The notes beneath the pieces are model-generated. The model ran no database searches and was not told the origin of the DNA. It saw only the letters and a program-made list of their open reading frames with translations. Of a stretch of DNA of 64,000 bases, positions 11,601 to 24,974 are shown piece after piece. The stretch spans positions 62,001 to 126,000 of the forward strand of contig SADC01000854.1 in assembly GCA_004194705.1 (NCBI GenBank), read 5' to 3'. Positions within the stretch are counted from its first letter, which is position 1; every line of letters starts with the position of its first letter. The position numbers were made by a program, and so were the translations under genes. Source of the DNA: Ditylenchus dipsaci. Taxonomy: Eukaryota > Nematoda > Chromadorea > Rhabditida > Anguinidae.

Positions 11601-12474
11601 TGACCAAAAACCAGATATTTGTAATTTTTTACCGAAGAAATTTATTTGACACTATTCATTGATCAAATGCAGGTGAGTTGAGTAATTATCAAAAACATGC
11701 ATTAAAAAATGCCATTTAAATTATTGAACATTTGACTGCTCAAGATGTATTCATAACCATCTATGTGATGAGAAAGCTCAAATGGGGTTTTCGCATTTAA
11801 CCCTTAAATGCGCACACTGTGATGCAGCTAGTTTTTGTAAAAACAAATTGCATATTAGATCACAAATCAAATACGAATATTTCAAAAACACCAAAATTTG
11901 ACGTGAAAGTGCCGTATTTAAGCGTACCATATATGGGACAGTGCGCCAGGGAGTTGTCCCATATATGGGACAGTGCGACAGAGGGTTGTTCCATATATGG
12001 GACAGTCCGACAGAGGGTTGTTCCATATATGGGACAGTGCGCCATTGGGTTGTCCCAGGCGTTCCGATTTTGTGAATCCTTTTTCAAAATCCTTGCGAAT
12101 CCTTTCCGTAGTTTTTACGAAATAAATTCTACTTCTATTGTTTATTTTTATGGTATGGCAGGTCCAAAAGTGTCGTCGCTAAGCAGACATTCTCGATAAG
12201 CCGACACCGACGTCCTGTTTTTAAGAAAAGCAAAAAAGGACAAACCCGAAATTAAATGTTGAAACCATTTTGGTATATTCTTTTATGGACTATAGCAATA
12301 TCGTGACATACTTCCAATGCTCGTTTTACTTTATAAAAGTAATTTTAAAAAGTCTGTAAATAAAAGTAATTTTTGCGTTGTTGTTAACATACTTGTCTTT
12401 CCTGCAGCGTCTAGCCCAAGCATTAATATACGCATCTCCTTCTTCCCAAATATTTTTGAAAGAAGCTTCCCCAT
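8670..12474 (-). CDS. ARF6: ADP-ribosylation factor 6 (small GTPase)
   Basis: ARF6 cycles between GDP and GTP to control endocytic recycling and cortical actin at the plasma membrane. Six exons: 12474-12393, 11269-11250 (only 20 nt), 11200-10964, 8953-8908, 8861-8801, 8751-8670. They sum to 528 nt, 175 codons plus stop, exactly the family length. The N terminus [10 protein letters not shown] carries the myristoylated Gly2. G1 is GLDAAGKT, switch I has [12 protein letters not shown]3 is [14 protein letters not shown]4 NKQD, G5 CAT. The MGKxLSKIFG start and REL/ND features favour ARF6 over ARF1. All splice phases agree with GT-AG borders and no frame change is needed. The two long introns hold several MITEs and a CArG-box repeat. 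The gene is divergent from SEC13 with about 0.8 kb between starts. Confidence 0.95.
9136..9853. mobile_element. TACCGTATT-ended repeat element in ARF6 intron
   Basis: It begins TACCGTATTATTTTTAATAG and ends with AATACGGTA, the terminal motif shared with the MITEs at 10822 and 11332. Near both ends it carries GC-rich CCGGCACTCTCTAATAACCC segments in the same orientation (about 9158-9203 and 9761-9808). No transposase is visible. Confidence 0.5.
10119..10772. repeat. Large inverted repeat in ARF6 intron
   Basis: The arms are inverse copies sharing GGCCGTTTTAACGAT-like, CTGCCAAAAAAAATTTGG-like and AAAGGACATTTTTCG sequence. The centre holds the dispersed module with GTGTGCGCATCTC and ATGATTCCGAGCAAGACTC-like sequence, which recurs at about 19.3, 30.3, 32.1, 42.0 and 47.2 kb. 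Confidence 0.65.
10822..10908. mobile_element. 87-bp palindromic TACCGTA MITE
   Basis: The ends TACCGTATTTGCTCTAATAG and the inverse form TACCGTAATTACTCTAATAG pair over about 30 bp, leaving a short loop. It is the shortest clean member of a family whose ends recur at about 6063, 9136, 11332, 38190, 40100 and 59710. Confidence 0.75.
11332..11488. mobile_element. TACCGTATC MITE in ARF6 intron 2/3 region
   Basis: It starts TACCGTATCTTCTCTATTGA and ends TTTAATAGAGAAGATAC in inverse, so the two ends pair. The centre includes AACGGGTCCC and GCCCGGCAC. It is a member of the TACCGTA family and lies in the intron upstream of the 20-nt exon. Confidence 0.6.
11926..12056. repeat. 32-bp tandem repeat carrying four CArG boxes
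   Basis: Four units of exactly 32 bp each contain CCATATATGG, at 11927, 11959, 11991 and 12023, followed by GACAGTGCG. CC(A/T)6GG is the consensus binding site of serum response factor (MADS-box). The block lies in the first intron of ARF6, about 0.4 kb inside the gene. Whether it acts as an enhancer or is only a minisatellite cannot be told from sequence. Confidence 0.85.
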
Positions 12475-13290
12475 TTGAAAAGCCAATAAAGAAAGATAAT
12501 AAAATTTTATTTTAATCACTTCTTAGCCTTTTGAATTGATGATTCACCTGAAATCTAACAAAAATTAAACTTAAATTGTTGACCAAAAGTTTAGCGATCT
12601 TTTTGAAAAATCTAATATAAAAACATTTTTACAAATCCAATAAACATGATTGTAGCAAGGTTCATATCACACATACAGAGAAAATGATTTATCATCAATT
12701 CGTTTAGTGAGAGAAAAAAAGGAAGACGAGTGAAGTGGGTATTAAAGCGAAGAGTGTGGAATGTAACAGAGTGAATAATCCGTCCAACTGTCCTCACCAT
12801 CTCCATTCACTCTGCTTTTCATGTTTGCCAAAATGTTTTGCATAGCATTCTGATGCTTCGGAAACCATACAACAAAGATTTAGGTTTTAGTTTAAAAAAA
12901 ACTAGATTTTTTAAAACCACACTTTAATCTGAAACATTAAAGTCAACAAAAATACACTGTGACTTTTTGATCGAGAGCGAATATTATGTTTACGATATCC
13001 TCGAATTTAGCAACAATAAGCGAAAGAAAACCGGATGAACATAGAATATCGAAATCAATAAACAAAATAATTTTCGAATGCTCTATTATTTTTGGCGATT
13101 TGCCGGAAAAAATAAATCTTTGGCGTTGTGATCTTTTAAATATGCTGGTTTGAAGTTTGTTGGCCAAATTGGGAAGAAAACCGTTTATCACGTAAAAATT
13201 TGATTATTAACTGTTAATTATTTAGATTGTTTCATTTGCAAGGTTGACATTTGTTCGATTATCTGATAGACTTTTTGGTATATTTGAAAA
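12475..13290. other. Divergent ARF6/SEC13 upstream region
   Basis: The 0.8 kb between the two start codons is AT-rich and has no recognisable transposon. It must hold both promoters, but no TATA or other core motif stands out. Confidence 0.4.
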
Positions 13291-14969
13291 ATGGTTAATT
13301 TTTTTTTATTATATTAAAGGGCCATTGCCACCCATTTTGAATTGTCCCCCGCCAATTCAAAAAATTTTCCCTAATCATTGAACTTCTGTACGGATTTTTT
13401 GGCTTGGTTTCTAACAAACAAGGCCTAGAATTTAATTTTAGGTGTAGTTTTGTTAGAAACCAAGTTTGAAAATTCGTACATAAATCCAACGATAAAGACG
13501 AAAATTTGAATTGGCGGGGGACAACCGTTGTCGGGGACGGCAATGGCCCTTTAAAAAAAATAAAGGAAGTGTTTTAGGTGTCGTTAACATCTAAAGTTGA
13601 GACGGGTCATCGAGATATTGTGGTACTTCCTGTTGTTATAAAATTCATTGAAAGATAGTCTTCACTTCAAATTTCTAGCATGATGCTCAAATGAATTTCC
13701 ATGGTACTCGCCTAGCGACGTGCTCCAGCGATCACCTGGTCAAAATTTTCGAGATTAAATCTAATGGACAAAGTTTTCCTATGGCCGAGCTAACTGGTCA
13801 TGATGGCCCTGGTTTGTCATTATTTTTACACAAGCATTGAAACGCGAACTCAAATTTAGTTTGGCAAGTAAATTGGGCTCATCCAAAATTCGGCACCATT
13901 CTCGCTTCTTGCTCTCATGACAGGTTTTTCTCGTGAAATTGTTTTCTCAAAAATATTTCAGAAAGGCTATTGTTTGGAAAGAAGTGAATGGAAAATGGCA
14001 GAAGTCGTAAGTTATGAATTATTAGGTCGTATTTATGAAAATTTTGATCTTCAGATATGAGTACAATCAACACGAAGCTAGTGTGAATTCTATTAGCTGG
14101 GCGCCACCTCAGTACGACTTGATATTTGCGTGTTGCTCCACGGACTGTTCTGTCTCGATAATTAGTTGGATGGGTGATGTTTGGAAGCCTATTAAGATTC
14201 CTAAAGCACATGAAGAAGTAAGCTCTCCAACATTTTACATTTTAACACTAGTCATGGTGTATTTAGGGTTGCAATGCTGTTAGTTGGGCTCCAGCGAAGC
14301 GCACAAAGTCACTAGGTATGAAATTTTATGTTGCACTATGTTATCTATTTATCTCATTATTTATCACTACGTTATTATGTTCCTGGTACGGTTTTTAGTT
14401 GATCCTACGGAGCAAATAGATCCTAAGAGAATTGTATCAGGGGGCAATGACAGACTGGTGAAGATTTGGAAGTGAGTTCAGGTTATTTCATAACTATTTT
14501 TAAGACATGAACGTGTTTTAGAGAAGAAACACCAGACAATTGGGTTTAGAAGCAGACCTGGAAGGACACGAAGATTGGGTGAGAGATGTTGCTTGGGCTC
14601 CAGCTGAATCATTGTCTTTAAGCACGATTGCTTCTTGTGGAATGGTATTTATTTCTTAGTTGAGTGGCATGAACACCTAGCCATGTCTTGTGATGCTTTA
14701 GGATGGACGAGTTATAATTTGGCGGTGCACAAATCTGAACGAAAAGAAGTGGACAAGCCGTGTCTTGAGAAAATTCGATGAAGTACTTTGGCATGTTAGT
14801 TGGTCTCTTTGCGCTACTGTTCTTGCCGTGTCTGGAGCCGATAACAAGGTAAAATGGTTTATCTTTTCAAGAAATTAATTATTAATGCGAAGAAATTAAG
14901 GTGAATTTGTTCCAAGAGCGCTTGCCAAATCAGTGGATGCGGATTTCTGAACCAGATGAAGATAAATGA
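13291..14969 (+). CDS. SEC13: SEC13 WD40 protein (COPII coat, nuclear pore, GATOR2)
   Basis: SEC13 is a six-bladed open beta-propeller that pairs with SEC31 in COPII vesicles and with NUP145/NUP98-96 in the nuclear pore. Exons: 13291-13293 (ATG only, inferred), 13578-13622, 13679-13811, 13860-13923, 13962-14006, 14055-14217, 14267-14315, 14399-14471, 14522-14644, 14702-14848, 14901-14969 (TGA). Recognisable blocks are [85 protein letters not shown] and [18 protein letters not shown]. Phases agree throughout except one missing base near 14550 (GGGTTTAG). The ATG-only first exon is supported by ATG followed by GTTAAT and by the family's short N terminus. The first intron carries a TTAA element. 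Convergent with the cyclin gene, 182 bp between stops. Confidence 0.93.
13318..13550. mobile_element. piggyBac-like MITE in SEC13 intron 1
   Basis: The ends AGGGCCATTGCC and GGCAATGGCCCT are inverse and flanked on each side by TTAA (13314-13317, 13551-13554), the piggyBac target. The arms contain CCCCCGCCAATTCAAA and its inverse. Related sequence recurs at 41430-41500. Confidence 0.8.
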
Positions 14970-15151
14970 GCTGGGACTTTCCGTGTCAGACTCTCTATTG
15001 AATTCACCTGATTTGTTGGTTCAAATTATCGGGCGGGCTTTTTCTCGATTCTAATGCTGCAATAAGCTCTTTTGTCAAATTTTTATTCACTTTGTATTGG
15101 CACAGCGGGTTTTGTACATATCGAGACATAAAACAGAGATGAAACTGCAAA

Positions 15152-16039
15152 TCACTTGTTATAGACTTCTTCTAAAACCTTCTGCTTTAGTCTTAAGAGT
15201 TTTTTCAAGTCCAGGGATTCGTTGAATGTTGGTACCCATGATTCGTCTGGTACTTTTAAGTTCAGCGCATCAAATGCCATAGAAATTACCAGCACTGCAA
15301 TTGTCTTTGGTCGGTGATCAATTATAAGCTCAGGTTGAGCATAGATCCTGGAGGAACATGGCTGTCACTTTGTCTAGATTGGATTTTTCTCAAATTGCAG
15401 TGGGAACCAGTCACGTAAAATTGCCAGCATTAAAATAACGTCCTAAATTTTTCAATCGAGTTTTGTTACAATACTAAAAATTTTTACCTGGTGTGGGTGC
15501 TCGAAGTTGAAGCGAAAGCGAAGAAAGCGGAGAGTCACTAGTTCCATTTCAATAAGCCCTTCTCTTATTGCATATGATAAATTACCGATCTCTAGAGCAG
15601 ATTTGTTTGGATGCAGGAGCTCAATAAGGCTTGTCAGTTAGAAAAAAGTCGCATTCCGTTGTAATTTAAGTGGAGAACAAACCGGTAGGAAATATTAATG
15701 ACATCTCGAGTGGTGATTTTGGGATCGTTGGTTACCTTGCCAGCCAGCAATAGACATGATGTGGCCATGGTCTGTAAATAGAGAGATTCATGTCTTAAAG
15801 AGTTTTGCTTAATGATTTTAGGTAAGTAACTGACATGTAGGCACAATTCTTTTGGAAAATCTCTTTCAATGACTTTATAGCAATATACAACAGCATAGCC
15901 TATTGTTAAGCTTTTCGATTTCAGACGAATGCCTAAATAATTATCAAGCCTATAAAATGGGAAAGTTTGATAAAAGAGTAATGTTACCCAATTGTATGAT
16001 GTATTCGTATAACTTCCTGTGTTGACTTCGTCCGGCCAT
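15152..16039 (-). CDS. CCNQ: Cyclin-Q-like cyclin (CDK10 partner family)
   Basis: Cyclin Q activates CDK10. Exons: 16039-15988, 15949-15835, 15771-15683, 15629-15488, 15442-about 15371 and onward to the TGA at 15154-15152. The start is MAGRSQHRKLYEYIIQLG. The first cyclin fold reads SLTIGYAVVYCYKVIERDF, then TMATSCLLLAGKV and TTRDVINISYR, where AGKV and TRD-IN are diagnostic of the CCNQ/CCNL/CCNK group. Next come IEMELVTLRFLRF and EHPHQ, close to the family motif LRVLRF-HPH. The second fold has RPKTIAVLVISMAFDALNLKV. One missing base at the exon 1/2 junction and one or two near 15340-15375 disturb the frame. A 66-nt segment between exons 2 and 3 is itself open, so its intron status is not proven. 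CCNL or CCNK is possible but less likely because of the short length (about 230 aa). Confidence 0.75.
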
Positions 16040-16870
16040 TTCAAAAAAAAATTTTCCCGTTCGGCTAAAAATTGATACCGAAATGTTAAAAATTGAAAAA
16101 GGAATTCTCAAATGTTCACCGACATGTCTAGAATTTTACTATTTAACTGCATGAAATCCTTCAGGAGAGAAAAACTTTTAAAAAACAAAAAAAGGAAATA
16201 ACATAAAACCCGCATATTATCAAATCATATCAAATACATATCAAAAGCGCAGATTACAATTCTGTGGAGATTAAAAATGCGATATATTGAGTGTGAATTC
16301 AGAAATGTTTATTTGCTCAATCAGTCACAAACGCAATTCCATCACCATTCTAAATTTAAGATAAGTAGTTAGGTTTTATTCAACTTTTTTAATAGGTGCG
16401 TTAAGCAATTTGGGACATTTTCAAATTCGCGCCTTTTTTGGCGCGTTCTCTTTCTGATGTTTTTGTGCATTTTTTCTAGGGTCGGGTGATGGGAATATTC
16501 CCGGTTTATTCCCGGTCCTAATCTTAGATTCGGACCGAAAGAATCGGTCCGAATCGGTCCAAATCTTTTTGGTGTTTTAGCGATTTTGCTTGATTTTTTA
16601 TAATTAGAAAATAAATTTGATTATTTGAGATAAAAGATTCGGACCGAATCGGACCGGAAAAGATTAAGACCAGGAATATTCCTGAAAAAGATTCGGACCG
16701 GTCTTATTCCAACCCTAATTTTTTCTAACTCAGGAGCTAGGTAGGCCAGCATATGTTAGTACGAAGTTCATACTACGAACTCAAACGTGTATCACAACTG
16801 CGTAAAATTGCAGAAAAATCAAAAATGTCCAAGGGTTGCTAAAACGCCTACGCACCAAGATTTTTCACAG
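16040..16870. other. Spacer between cyclin and TBCE with an inverted repeat
   Basis: About 16479-16718 is a hairpin with ends TAGGGTCGGGTGATGGG and, read inward from the right, TTAGGGTTGGAATAAGACC. Its arms are rich in GATTCGGACCGAA and its inverse, hAT-like in style. The rest is AT-rich sequence with no recognised exon. Confidence 0.5.
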
Positions 16871-19800
16871 CTAATAATTGATTTTTAAATTCACCTCGAG
16901 ATTGAATTGTCCCAACCTGTTGTCTCTTGTTCGCTTGAGTTGTTCGGCAGGGTAATTTTTCCTTCTTAACTCCACCATAGAAATATCTGTAGGATCGAAG
17001 TCGAACAATTTGGAGGCTAGACCAACAATCTTGTGGATGGAAAGGAGTAACGATAAATCTTTGTTAATCTCCTTGCCATCAAAAATTAGGTGTATACTTT
17101 TGGATTGAATTCCAGACCGTTTTGTTTGGTTTGTTGTTCGTCTGCATCTCCCTCTTCATCGGCTGCTCCATAAATTCTTTCCACCTATCTATGGTTAGTT
17201 GGTGCTCCGTTTCTATTGGTTTTGTTTGTCCGAAACGCGACAAAAACAGCAATTCAGCAGAGCGTCTTGCCATAGGAGAATGTCACATCGGTCCAAATCA
17301 ACCTGAAGGCTTTGGAGCTTTAGTGTGAAATTTAAAATTTTAAACATACAGACAAATCCCTACCAGGTGAGCCATCTTAGCGACAATCATTTCTCTCGAG
17401 TCCATTCCCCTGGAACCGGGCAAAAGAACACCTCTAATAACTAGTTTCTTGAGGGCATTTAGACGAGCAAGTTCATGTATGAAAGACCACTAAATTAATT
17501 CACAGTTAACATATGGTCTTGTTGGAAGTATAATAAACCTTATCCAATGCAGGGTTGTGTTGGATAAACAAAGTGTTGAGCTTAGAGTACCCGATTTTAG
17601 TATCATCACTTGAAAATTCAATCTTTTTCAATCCACAGTTAGACAAATTCAAAAACTCCAAACTAAATTTTTTTAATTAGTAAATTTTGAGATAGAAAAA
17701 GTAATAATACCGAGGTAAAGTAGAAAGTTTAGAAATTTGGGCAAATTCACATATTTTGTTACCCTGCAGATCTACTTTCTGCAGTTTAAAGCAATCTCCG
17801 AGAGGCGAGTAAGAGGTGAGCTGGTTGAAGGCAATGTAGATTTCTTCCAAGTTTGTAAACACTTTTGTGACCAATTTGCCTAATTGAAAATTTTAACGAG
17901 TCCAGAAAAATAAATGACATACCGTTTGTTCTGACAGAAAACAATTGCTCAACGAGAGCTGGATAATAGGAGAGGACACAACTAAGGTGGACAAATCCAC
18001 TTTTTCTAAAGGCTCCAATCTATTTCGACTGAAAATAAAAAGCTGTTGTAGAATTAAATTTGGTAAGAAAAGACAAAATACTTTAAATGCAGAGTCTGGA
18101 GAACAGGAAACAAACTAAGTATTTCTATGAGTTTGGACCACCTTCCAATTAAAGCATTTGATAGGTCCAATTCACTGCAGTATTTGAAGGATATATCGGA
18201 TGGTACAGAATTTACATGAGAAATAAGTCTATTGGAGAGAACAATGCATTTAAGCGCTCGGATGTTACTAAAAGGCAAGGTTAAGATTTTAAAGAGGTTT
18301 CATTCTATTCATTCCATCAAAGCCAAGAAATTTTAAACCTTTTTTTGAAATCATATAAAAATATTTATTATTATCTAATATAATATTATCGAGGTGAACC
18401 TCTATGACGCTTTTTGAATTTTTCGCTTTTCAGTCGCGTTTTCAACGCTCTCCACCCCCTAGGTATAAGAAGAGTCACGAAAAATGGCCGAAAATGAAAA
18501 TTGTTCCTGTAGAACCCTCTGAAATTTTGTTGCGCGACTCGTGTTGCGCGGGAGTATGAGGGGAGCCATAGAAAATAATATTCTTAGCGTCTTTGAGACT
18601 CATTATGAACATGGTATACAAAAGAGTGTAAGCTCTCTAAGCATAGAGCTTCTTCCCAGATCCAGCAACTTTCAAAATTATATTATGCGAGCTGAATGAT
18701 GCATGATTGCAAACAAAAATTATGCGTTGAAGAGATTTCCGAGAATTTCGGAAATCAGCCGAGCAAGGCGTTACTTACACAAATTTTTTAAAATTGCAGC
18801 AGTTTTTTTGACTCATACTGTATATGTTATTTCGGAATTTCGGAAATCAGCCGAGCAAGGCGTTACTTACACAAATTTTTTAAAATTGCAGCAGTTTTTT
18901 TGACTCATACTGTATATGTTATTTCCGTAGAGTTTTTCGAGGCGCATCTTTCGCACTATTGTACACACTTCATGCACAGTGCATTGTTTGGTCAATTAAG
19001 CGAAACAAACACAGGTGACCAAGTCCTTTCTGGATCGCATGAAAAAAAGTTTATAAGCGGCGCCTATCCACCCTATAATTATTATTATACAAAATGACAA
19101 AAAATACGCCAGTTAAAAACGACAAGGAGAAAAAAATGACCTTTTGTTTAAAATATTCAAAATATACCACTTTTTATAATAAAGCAGAAAACTTTAAAAA
19201 CATCGATGAACACGCATATGAAAGTTTAGTACTTCTGTAGTCCCCATACTAGGTTTTTCGAGAAGTGACCCAAAATCACCTCCTGAACTCATTTTTTCTG
19301 CTTAAGAGTTAGAGATGCGCGCACTCACTTACCTTAGACATGATTCCGAAAAGTACTCTTGATCATAAAATGCTTATAGAGTCTATTTTTGGCACGGCTC
19401 AAGTTGAAAAACATGATGAGGCAATGGAAGAATACGAACATTTTGATTTCTGACGTTCTGCCATAAAAGTGGCCCCCTTTTATTCCCTTCCCTCCCAATA
19501 CAGCCTTATTCTTTTTAAAATTCAAAAGGCGCCAATTTAAAATTTTCAAATTTTGACTAAAAAACCATGATACCCCCCCCCCCCCTGTGGTTCGAATTTT
19601 GTTTTTCAGAATCAAAAACAGCCGGCTCTCTCATGAATCGGGGTCGAGAAACACGAATATGAGGTTATCTCTTCCATCTGACCACTCCCCGTGGGGGTGA
19701 GGGGGGGGGTGGTGATTTTAAACTGCAACCATATTTTTCATTCTGGAGCTGGGCAAAAGACTCTCTAAATGCATTTTTGATCAAGAGTCTTGCTCGAAAT

Positions 19801-20474
19801 TATGTCGCAGGTTAGTCTGCGCGTGCATCTCTAACCAACCAAGCCCCCTGAGCCCCGAAGGAGGGTGGGTTGGTTATATAATCTTCTTTTATGGTGTTGT
19901 GCAGAAAAAAAGAGTTCTGGATGTGAATTCGGGTCACTTTTCGAAAATCCGAGTATTGGGGAAGTTTCTCCGGGGAACTAAAGAAGTGCCAAAAGTTTTC
20001 GAGGAAGAAAAAATACTGGTCCTCCTGATTGATTTTTCGAAACGCATCTACTTTAAATAAGCAAAAAAGTAAAAGAACCTTTGCTGTTCGTGTATCTTGT
20101 TCATTTCAACTAGCTCCCAACGAGAAGGTTCATCATCTTCGGCGGTTTCACTTATCATCTTATCACTTGATTCCTCGACGTACTTACTTATGATTTCACC
20201 TAACAGGTCAGTGCCAAATCTAGTGCATCAGGGCGGACAAAGGAGCCTGTCTTTTCGCCTCTAAAAATTAGATTACGTTTGAAAAGTTGTGAGTGTCTGT
20301 ACCTAGCCACAAAGTATCGCTTGGAATTAACACATCCGTTGTGTTTGCCTCTGGTTGGATCATCCCAATCTATTCCTACCCACTGACCTAATTGTCCATC
20401 AATTTCACCAAAAAATTTAGTAACACCCTTGAAGCCGTCGACCTCTATTCGTTCGTCAATCAATCAGAATGCAT
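16871..20474 (-). CDS. TBCE: Tubulin-specific chaperone E (cofactor E)
   Basis: TBCE captures alpha-tubulin and, with TBCD/TBCC, assembles or splits tubulin dimers. Exons: 20474-20079 (CAP-Gly), 18267-18082, 18028-17923, 17879-17711, 17662-17539, 17489-17364, about 17315-16871. The CAP-Gly domain shows GQWVGIDWDDPTRGKHNG, GSFVRPDAL and then GTDLLGEI. LRRs include CSELDLSNALIG, NLEEIYIAFNQL, LEFLNLSNCGLKKIEF and LNTLFIQHNPALDK. The post-LRR block has CDIL..MARRSAEL, and the ubiquitin-like tail has IHLIFDGKEINKDLSLLL. At least four one-base frame changes (near 20463, 20218, 17275 and 17120) need correction. A short exon is probably missed in the 1.8-kb intron 20078-18268. GTATATTCGCAG immediately 5' of the ATG could be a cis- or spliced-leader acceptor. 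The last exon may continue past a donor at 16894. Confidence 0.92.
18744..18927. repeat. 92-bp direct tandem duplication
   Basis: The segment starting AATTTCGGAAATCAGCCGAG at 18744 recurs at 18836 with period 92, almost without change through GCAGCAGTTTTTTTGACTC. It lies in the long TBCE intron. The near-identity suggests a recent duplication or an assembly artefact. Confidence 0.85.
18928..20078. repeat. Dispersed repeat block in TBCE intron
   Basis: About 19310-19740 carries the family with CTTAGACATGATTCCGA, ACCATGATACCCCCC and GAAACACGAATATGA, also found at 46810-46990 and 47270-47660. About 19780-19870 holds an inverted fragment with TTATGTCGCAGGTTAG. No exon was recognised, although TBCE should have one more short exon somewhere in this intron. 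Confidence 0.5.
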
Positions 20475-21435
20475 GGTTGACAAGTACCTGATCTGCGAAT
20501 ATACAAAAAGTAAGTTGACATAAAGTATATTTTTTTATTTCACATTTGCGTATTGCCCAGTATCTTAGCTTTCCAATAAGCTATCAAATTCCGCTAACTG
20601 ATTTTAGTAATATAGAGTGCAAGGTTGAAAAAATGCCCATTTTTTGAAACCTCTAAATCTCTACATTTATCGAAACACTTAGCAAAGTTTAATAGCTCGC
20701 TGAAAAGTTAAGATCTAGGGCTACACACAACTTTAATTTGATTAAATTACGTGAAAAATATGAAGAAAAATGTCAATATGAAATTCGAGGATGGAAAATC
20801 AGCATTTTGAGGGCGTAAATGATCAATTTGAACCTATATCCATTAATATAATCGGCTTGAAAATTACATACTTGGCATTATTGTCTGGGCAAAATTTATG
20901 TGGCAATTCAAAAACGCAAAAAGGACGAATATGCAAAACTCTTTCCGCCCAACTATATGAATAAATTTGTTTGTTCATTTGCTCATTGTCGACTATAAAA
21001 GTTTGATAAGGTATGGGTTTATTCATTATTATTTTGGTAACTTTAGCGCAAATTTATTCAAATCAAAAATTTTGCTCCTCTAATCCTTTTGTTATTTTCA
21101 CTTTTAGTCTGCAAAAAAGCATATGACATGGAATTTTTTGTTTATTTTGAAAAGATCTTGATGAACTAATATAAAAAGATTGAGGGAGAAATTAGCTTGT
21201 AGTGAATTTAGATAATCAAATATGGGTCAGTAGACCCAGCAAAGAGAACGGAAAGAAATTTTTTCCTTCAGTTTAACCTTTAAGTCAGCTAGTTCAGTAT
21301 CTCAGTGATATATTTTGGAAAAAATTAATTAAATGCAGCGCCTATCTGATATTTTTGGATTTACGCATGATTCTTTATCAGGAGGTTAGGCCACATTTAC
21401 GCATCACTAATCACCTGCATTTTGTCTTCTTTATG
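20475..21435. other. TBCE/GMD intergenic region
   Basis: The block near 20640-20735 (AAACCTCTAAATCTCTAC-type) is repeated at about 52310-52390. The first exon of the GMD gene should lie here or inside the following MITE-flanked intron, but no convincing ATG exon was found. Confidence 0.3.
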
Positions 21436-21834
21436 CAGTCAAACCTCAATGAACAAGCGCCCCCTCTAGTTTGTTCACCCACTGGGTCCGACACTTTTTA
21501 ACCCGATTTTCGGGGGTTTTTTTTACCGAACATGAGTCGTCAGTCTGGCCACAAAAATTGTAAGGATTACGATTTTACAGGTTAATTTTTCGCAAAATCT
21601 TGCATTTTCGGTATTGAACGGACACCCGCTTCTGAAAATAGGATGTCCGTTTTATTGAGACCCGCGGGTCTGGAGGGAAAAAGTGCAAGATTTTCGCAAA
21701 AATGACCAATTTTAGAATTTTGTGACCAAACTGACGAAACACGTTCGGTAAAACACGCTAAAAATCGGTTTAAAAAGTGTCGGACCCAGCGTGGGTAGGA
21801 ATTGAAGGGTGTTCGTTTTTCGAGGTACGATTGT
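21436..21834. mobile_element. pogo-like MITE upstream of GMD
   Basis: It begins CAGTCAAACCTCAATGAAC and ends with a degraded inverse near CGAGGTACGATTG next to TA. The arms share GGGTCCGACACTTTTTAA and its inverse. That inner sequence is also present in the element at 24144-24544, linking the two. Confidence 0.6.
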
Positions 21835-21861
21835 ACTTTAATCATTAATTATGTGTTTCAG

Positions 21862-23858
<1,997 letters not shown>

Positions 23859-24143
23859 TTAGCCCATCTCTAATCTGCTTTCACTTAAATTAAAAAGATA
23901 ATTGTTTCGCCTAGTTGTTTTAACCAGTCTTGTTTCTTCCAGCATAATTTAAGCCAGCCAATTTACAATTGTGATATTAATTCTTAATGGATCTAATTTA
24001 TTACGTCAAACTTTAAATACTTCTAATTATTTAAACAAGTACTTATTTATATTGTTTACTTTTAACTTAAAAAATGATCAGTTTGATTTTTTTATTTGGA
24101 AAATTATTATTTTTCTTGCGAGGAAATACTTGTTTTTTAAGTG
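23859..24143. other. GMD 3' flank
   Basis: AT-rich downstream sequence. No perfect AATAAA signal close to the stop stands out, and no gene is seen. Confidence 0.3.
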
Positions 24144-24544
24144 CAGTCGCCTCTCGATATAACGGCACCCCCAAAAGTTCGTTCCCGCCTAGGGTCCGAC
24201 ACTTTTTTACCTCTATTTTGAAGTCTTTTGCCAGTTGTCTTTGACTAGTCTAGTCGGAAATATCGCAAGGATCCCAATTTTATCGGTCGGTTTTGTCAAT
24301 GGCAACAGTTTTGCCAAAAAAAAACCCGCGCCTTTCGATATAACGTCACCCTTTTTTGAAAATTAGGTTTGGCAGAACTGTTGCTATTTACAAAAAACAA
24401 CTGGCAAAATCCGAATCCTTGCGATATTTCCGACTAGACTAGCCAAAGACAGCTGGTAAAAGACTTCAAAAATAGAGGTAAAAAAAGTGTCGGACCTAGG
24501 CGGGAATGAACTTCTGGAGGTGCCGTTATATCGAGAGGCGACTG
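24144..24544. mobile_element. pogo-like MITE
   Basis: CAGTCGCCTCTCGATATAAC on the left is the exact inverse of the right end GTTATATCGAGAGGCGACTG, with TA outside the right end and TG outside the left. The arms continue inverse for about 170 bp, including GGGTCCGACACTTTTTTAC. No coding capacity. Confidence 0.8.
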
Positions 24545-24974
24545 TACTAAAGAAAATATTTCAAGAAATTTCGATTTTCACCACTGTCTTCTTTATGAGA
24601 ATTTGTTTTCGAACACACTTAAATTTTAGAAAAAAGCTATTTGAAAATTTATATATTAGGTTGTCGAGAAAGTTACTACGTTTTTTTCAATTTTTTTGTA
24701 GCGTTGTGTTTTTATTATAAGTTTTATGATTTTTTTAAAGTTGTACATTTATTTTGAAGATAAAATATTTAGGTACAAAATTAGGGGTTAACTTTCAAAA
24801 CAAACAGTCATAAAATTTATAGAAAGAACGCAATGCTTCAAAATGTTTTTTTTTTAAACTACTAAAATCTATTTTTTACAAGTTTTATAAAACTGTCTGA
24901 AAAAATCAAACTGTTATTTTTTCACCAGCTTTATTTTTGTAATTTCGAGATGCAGTAAAGAGGCTATATTTTAT

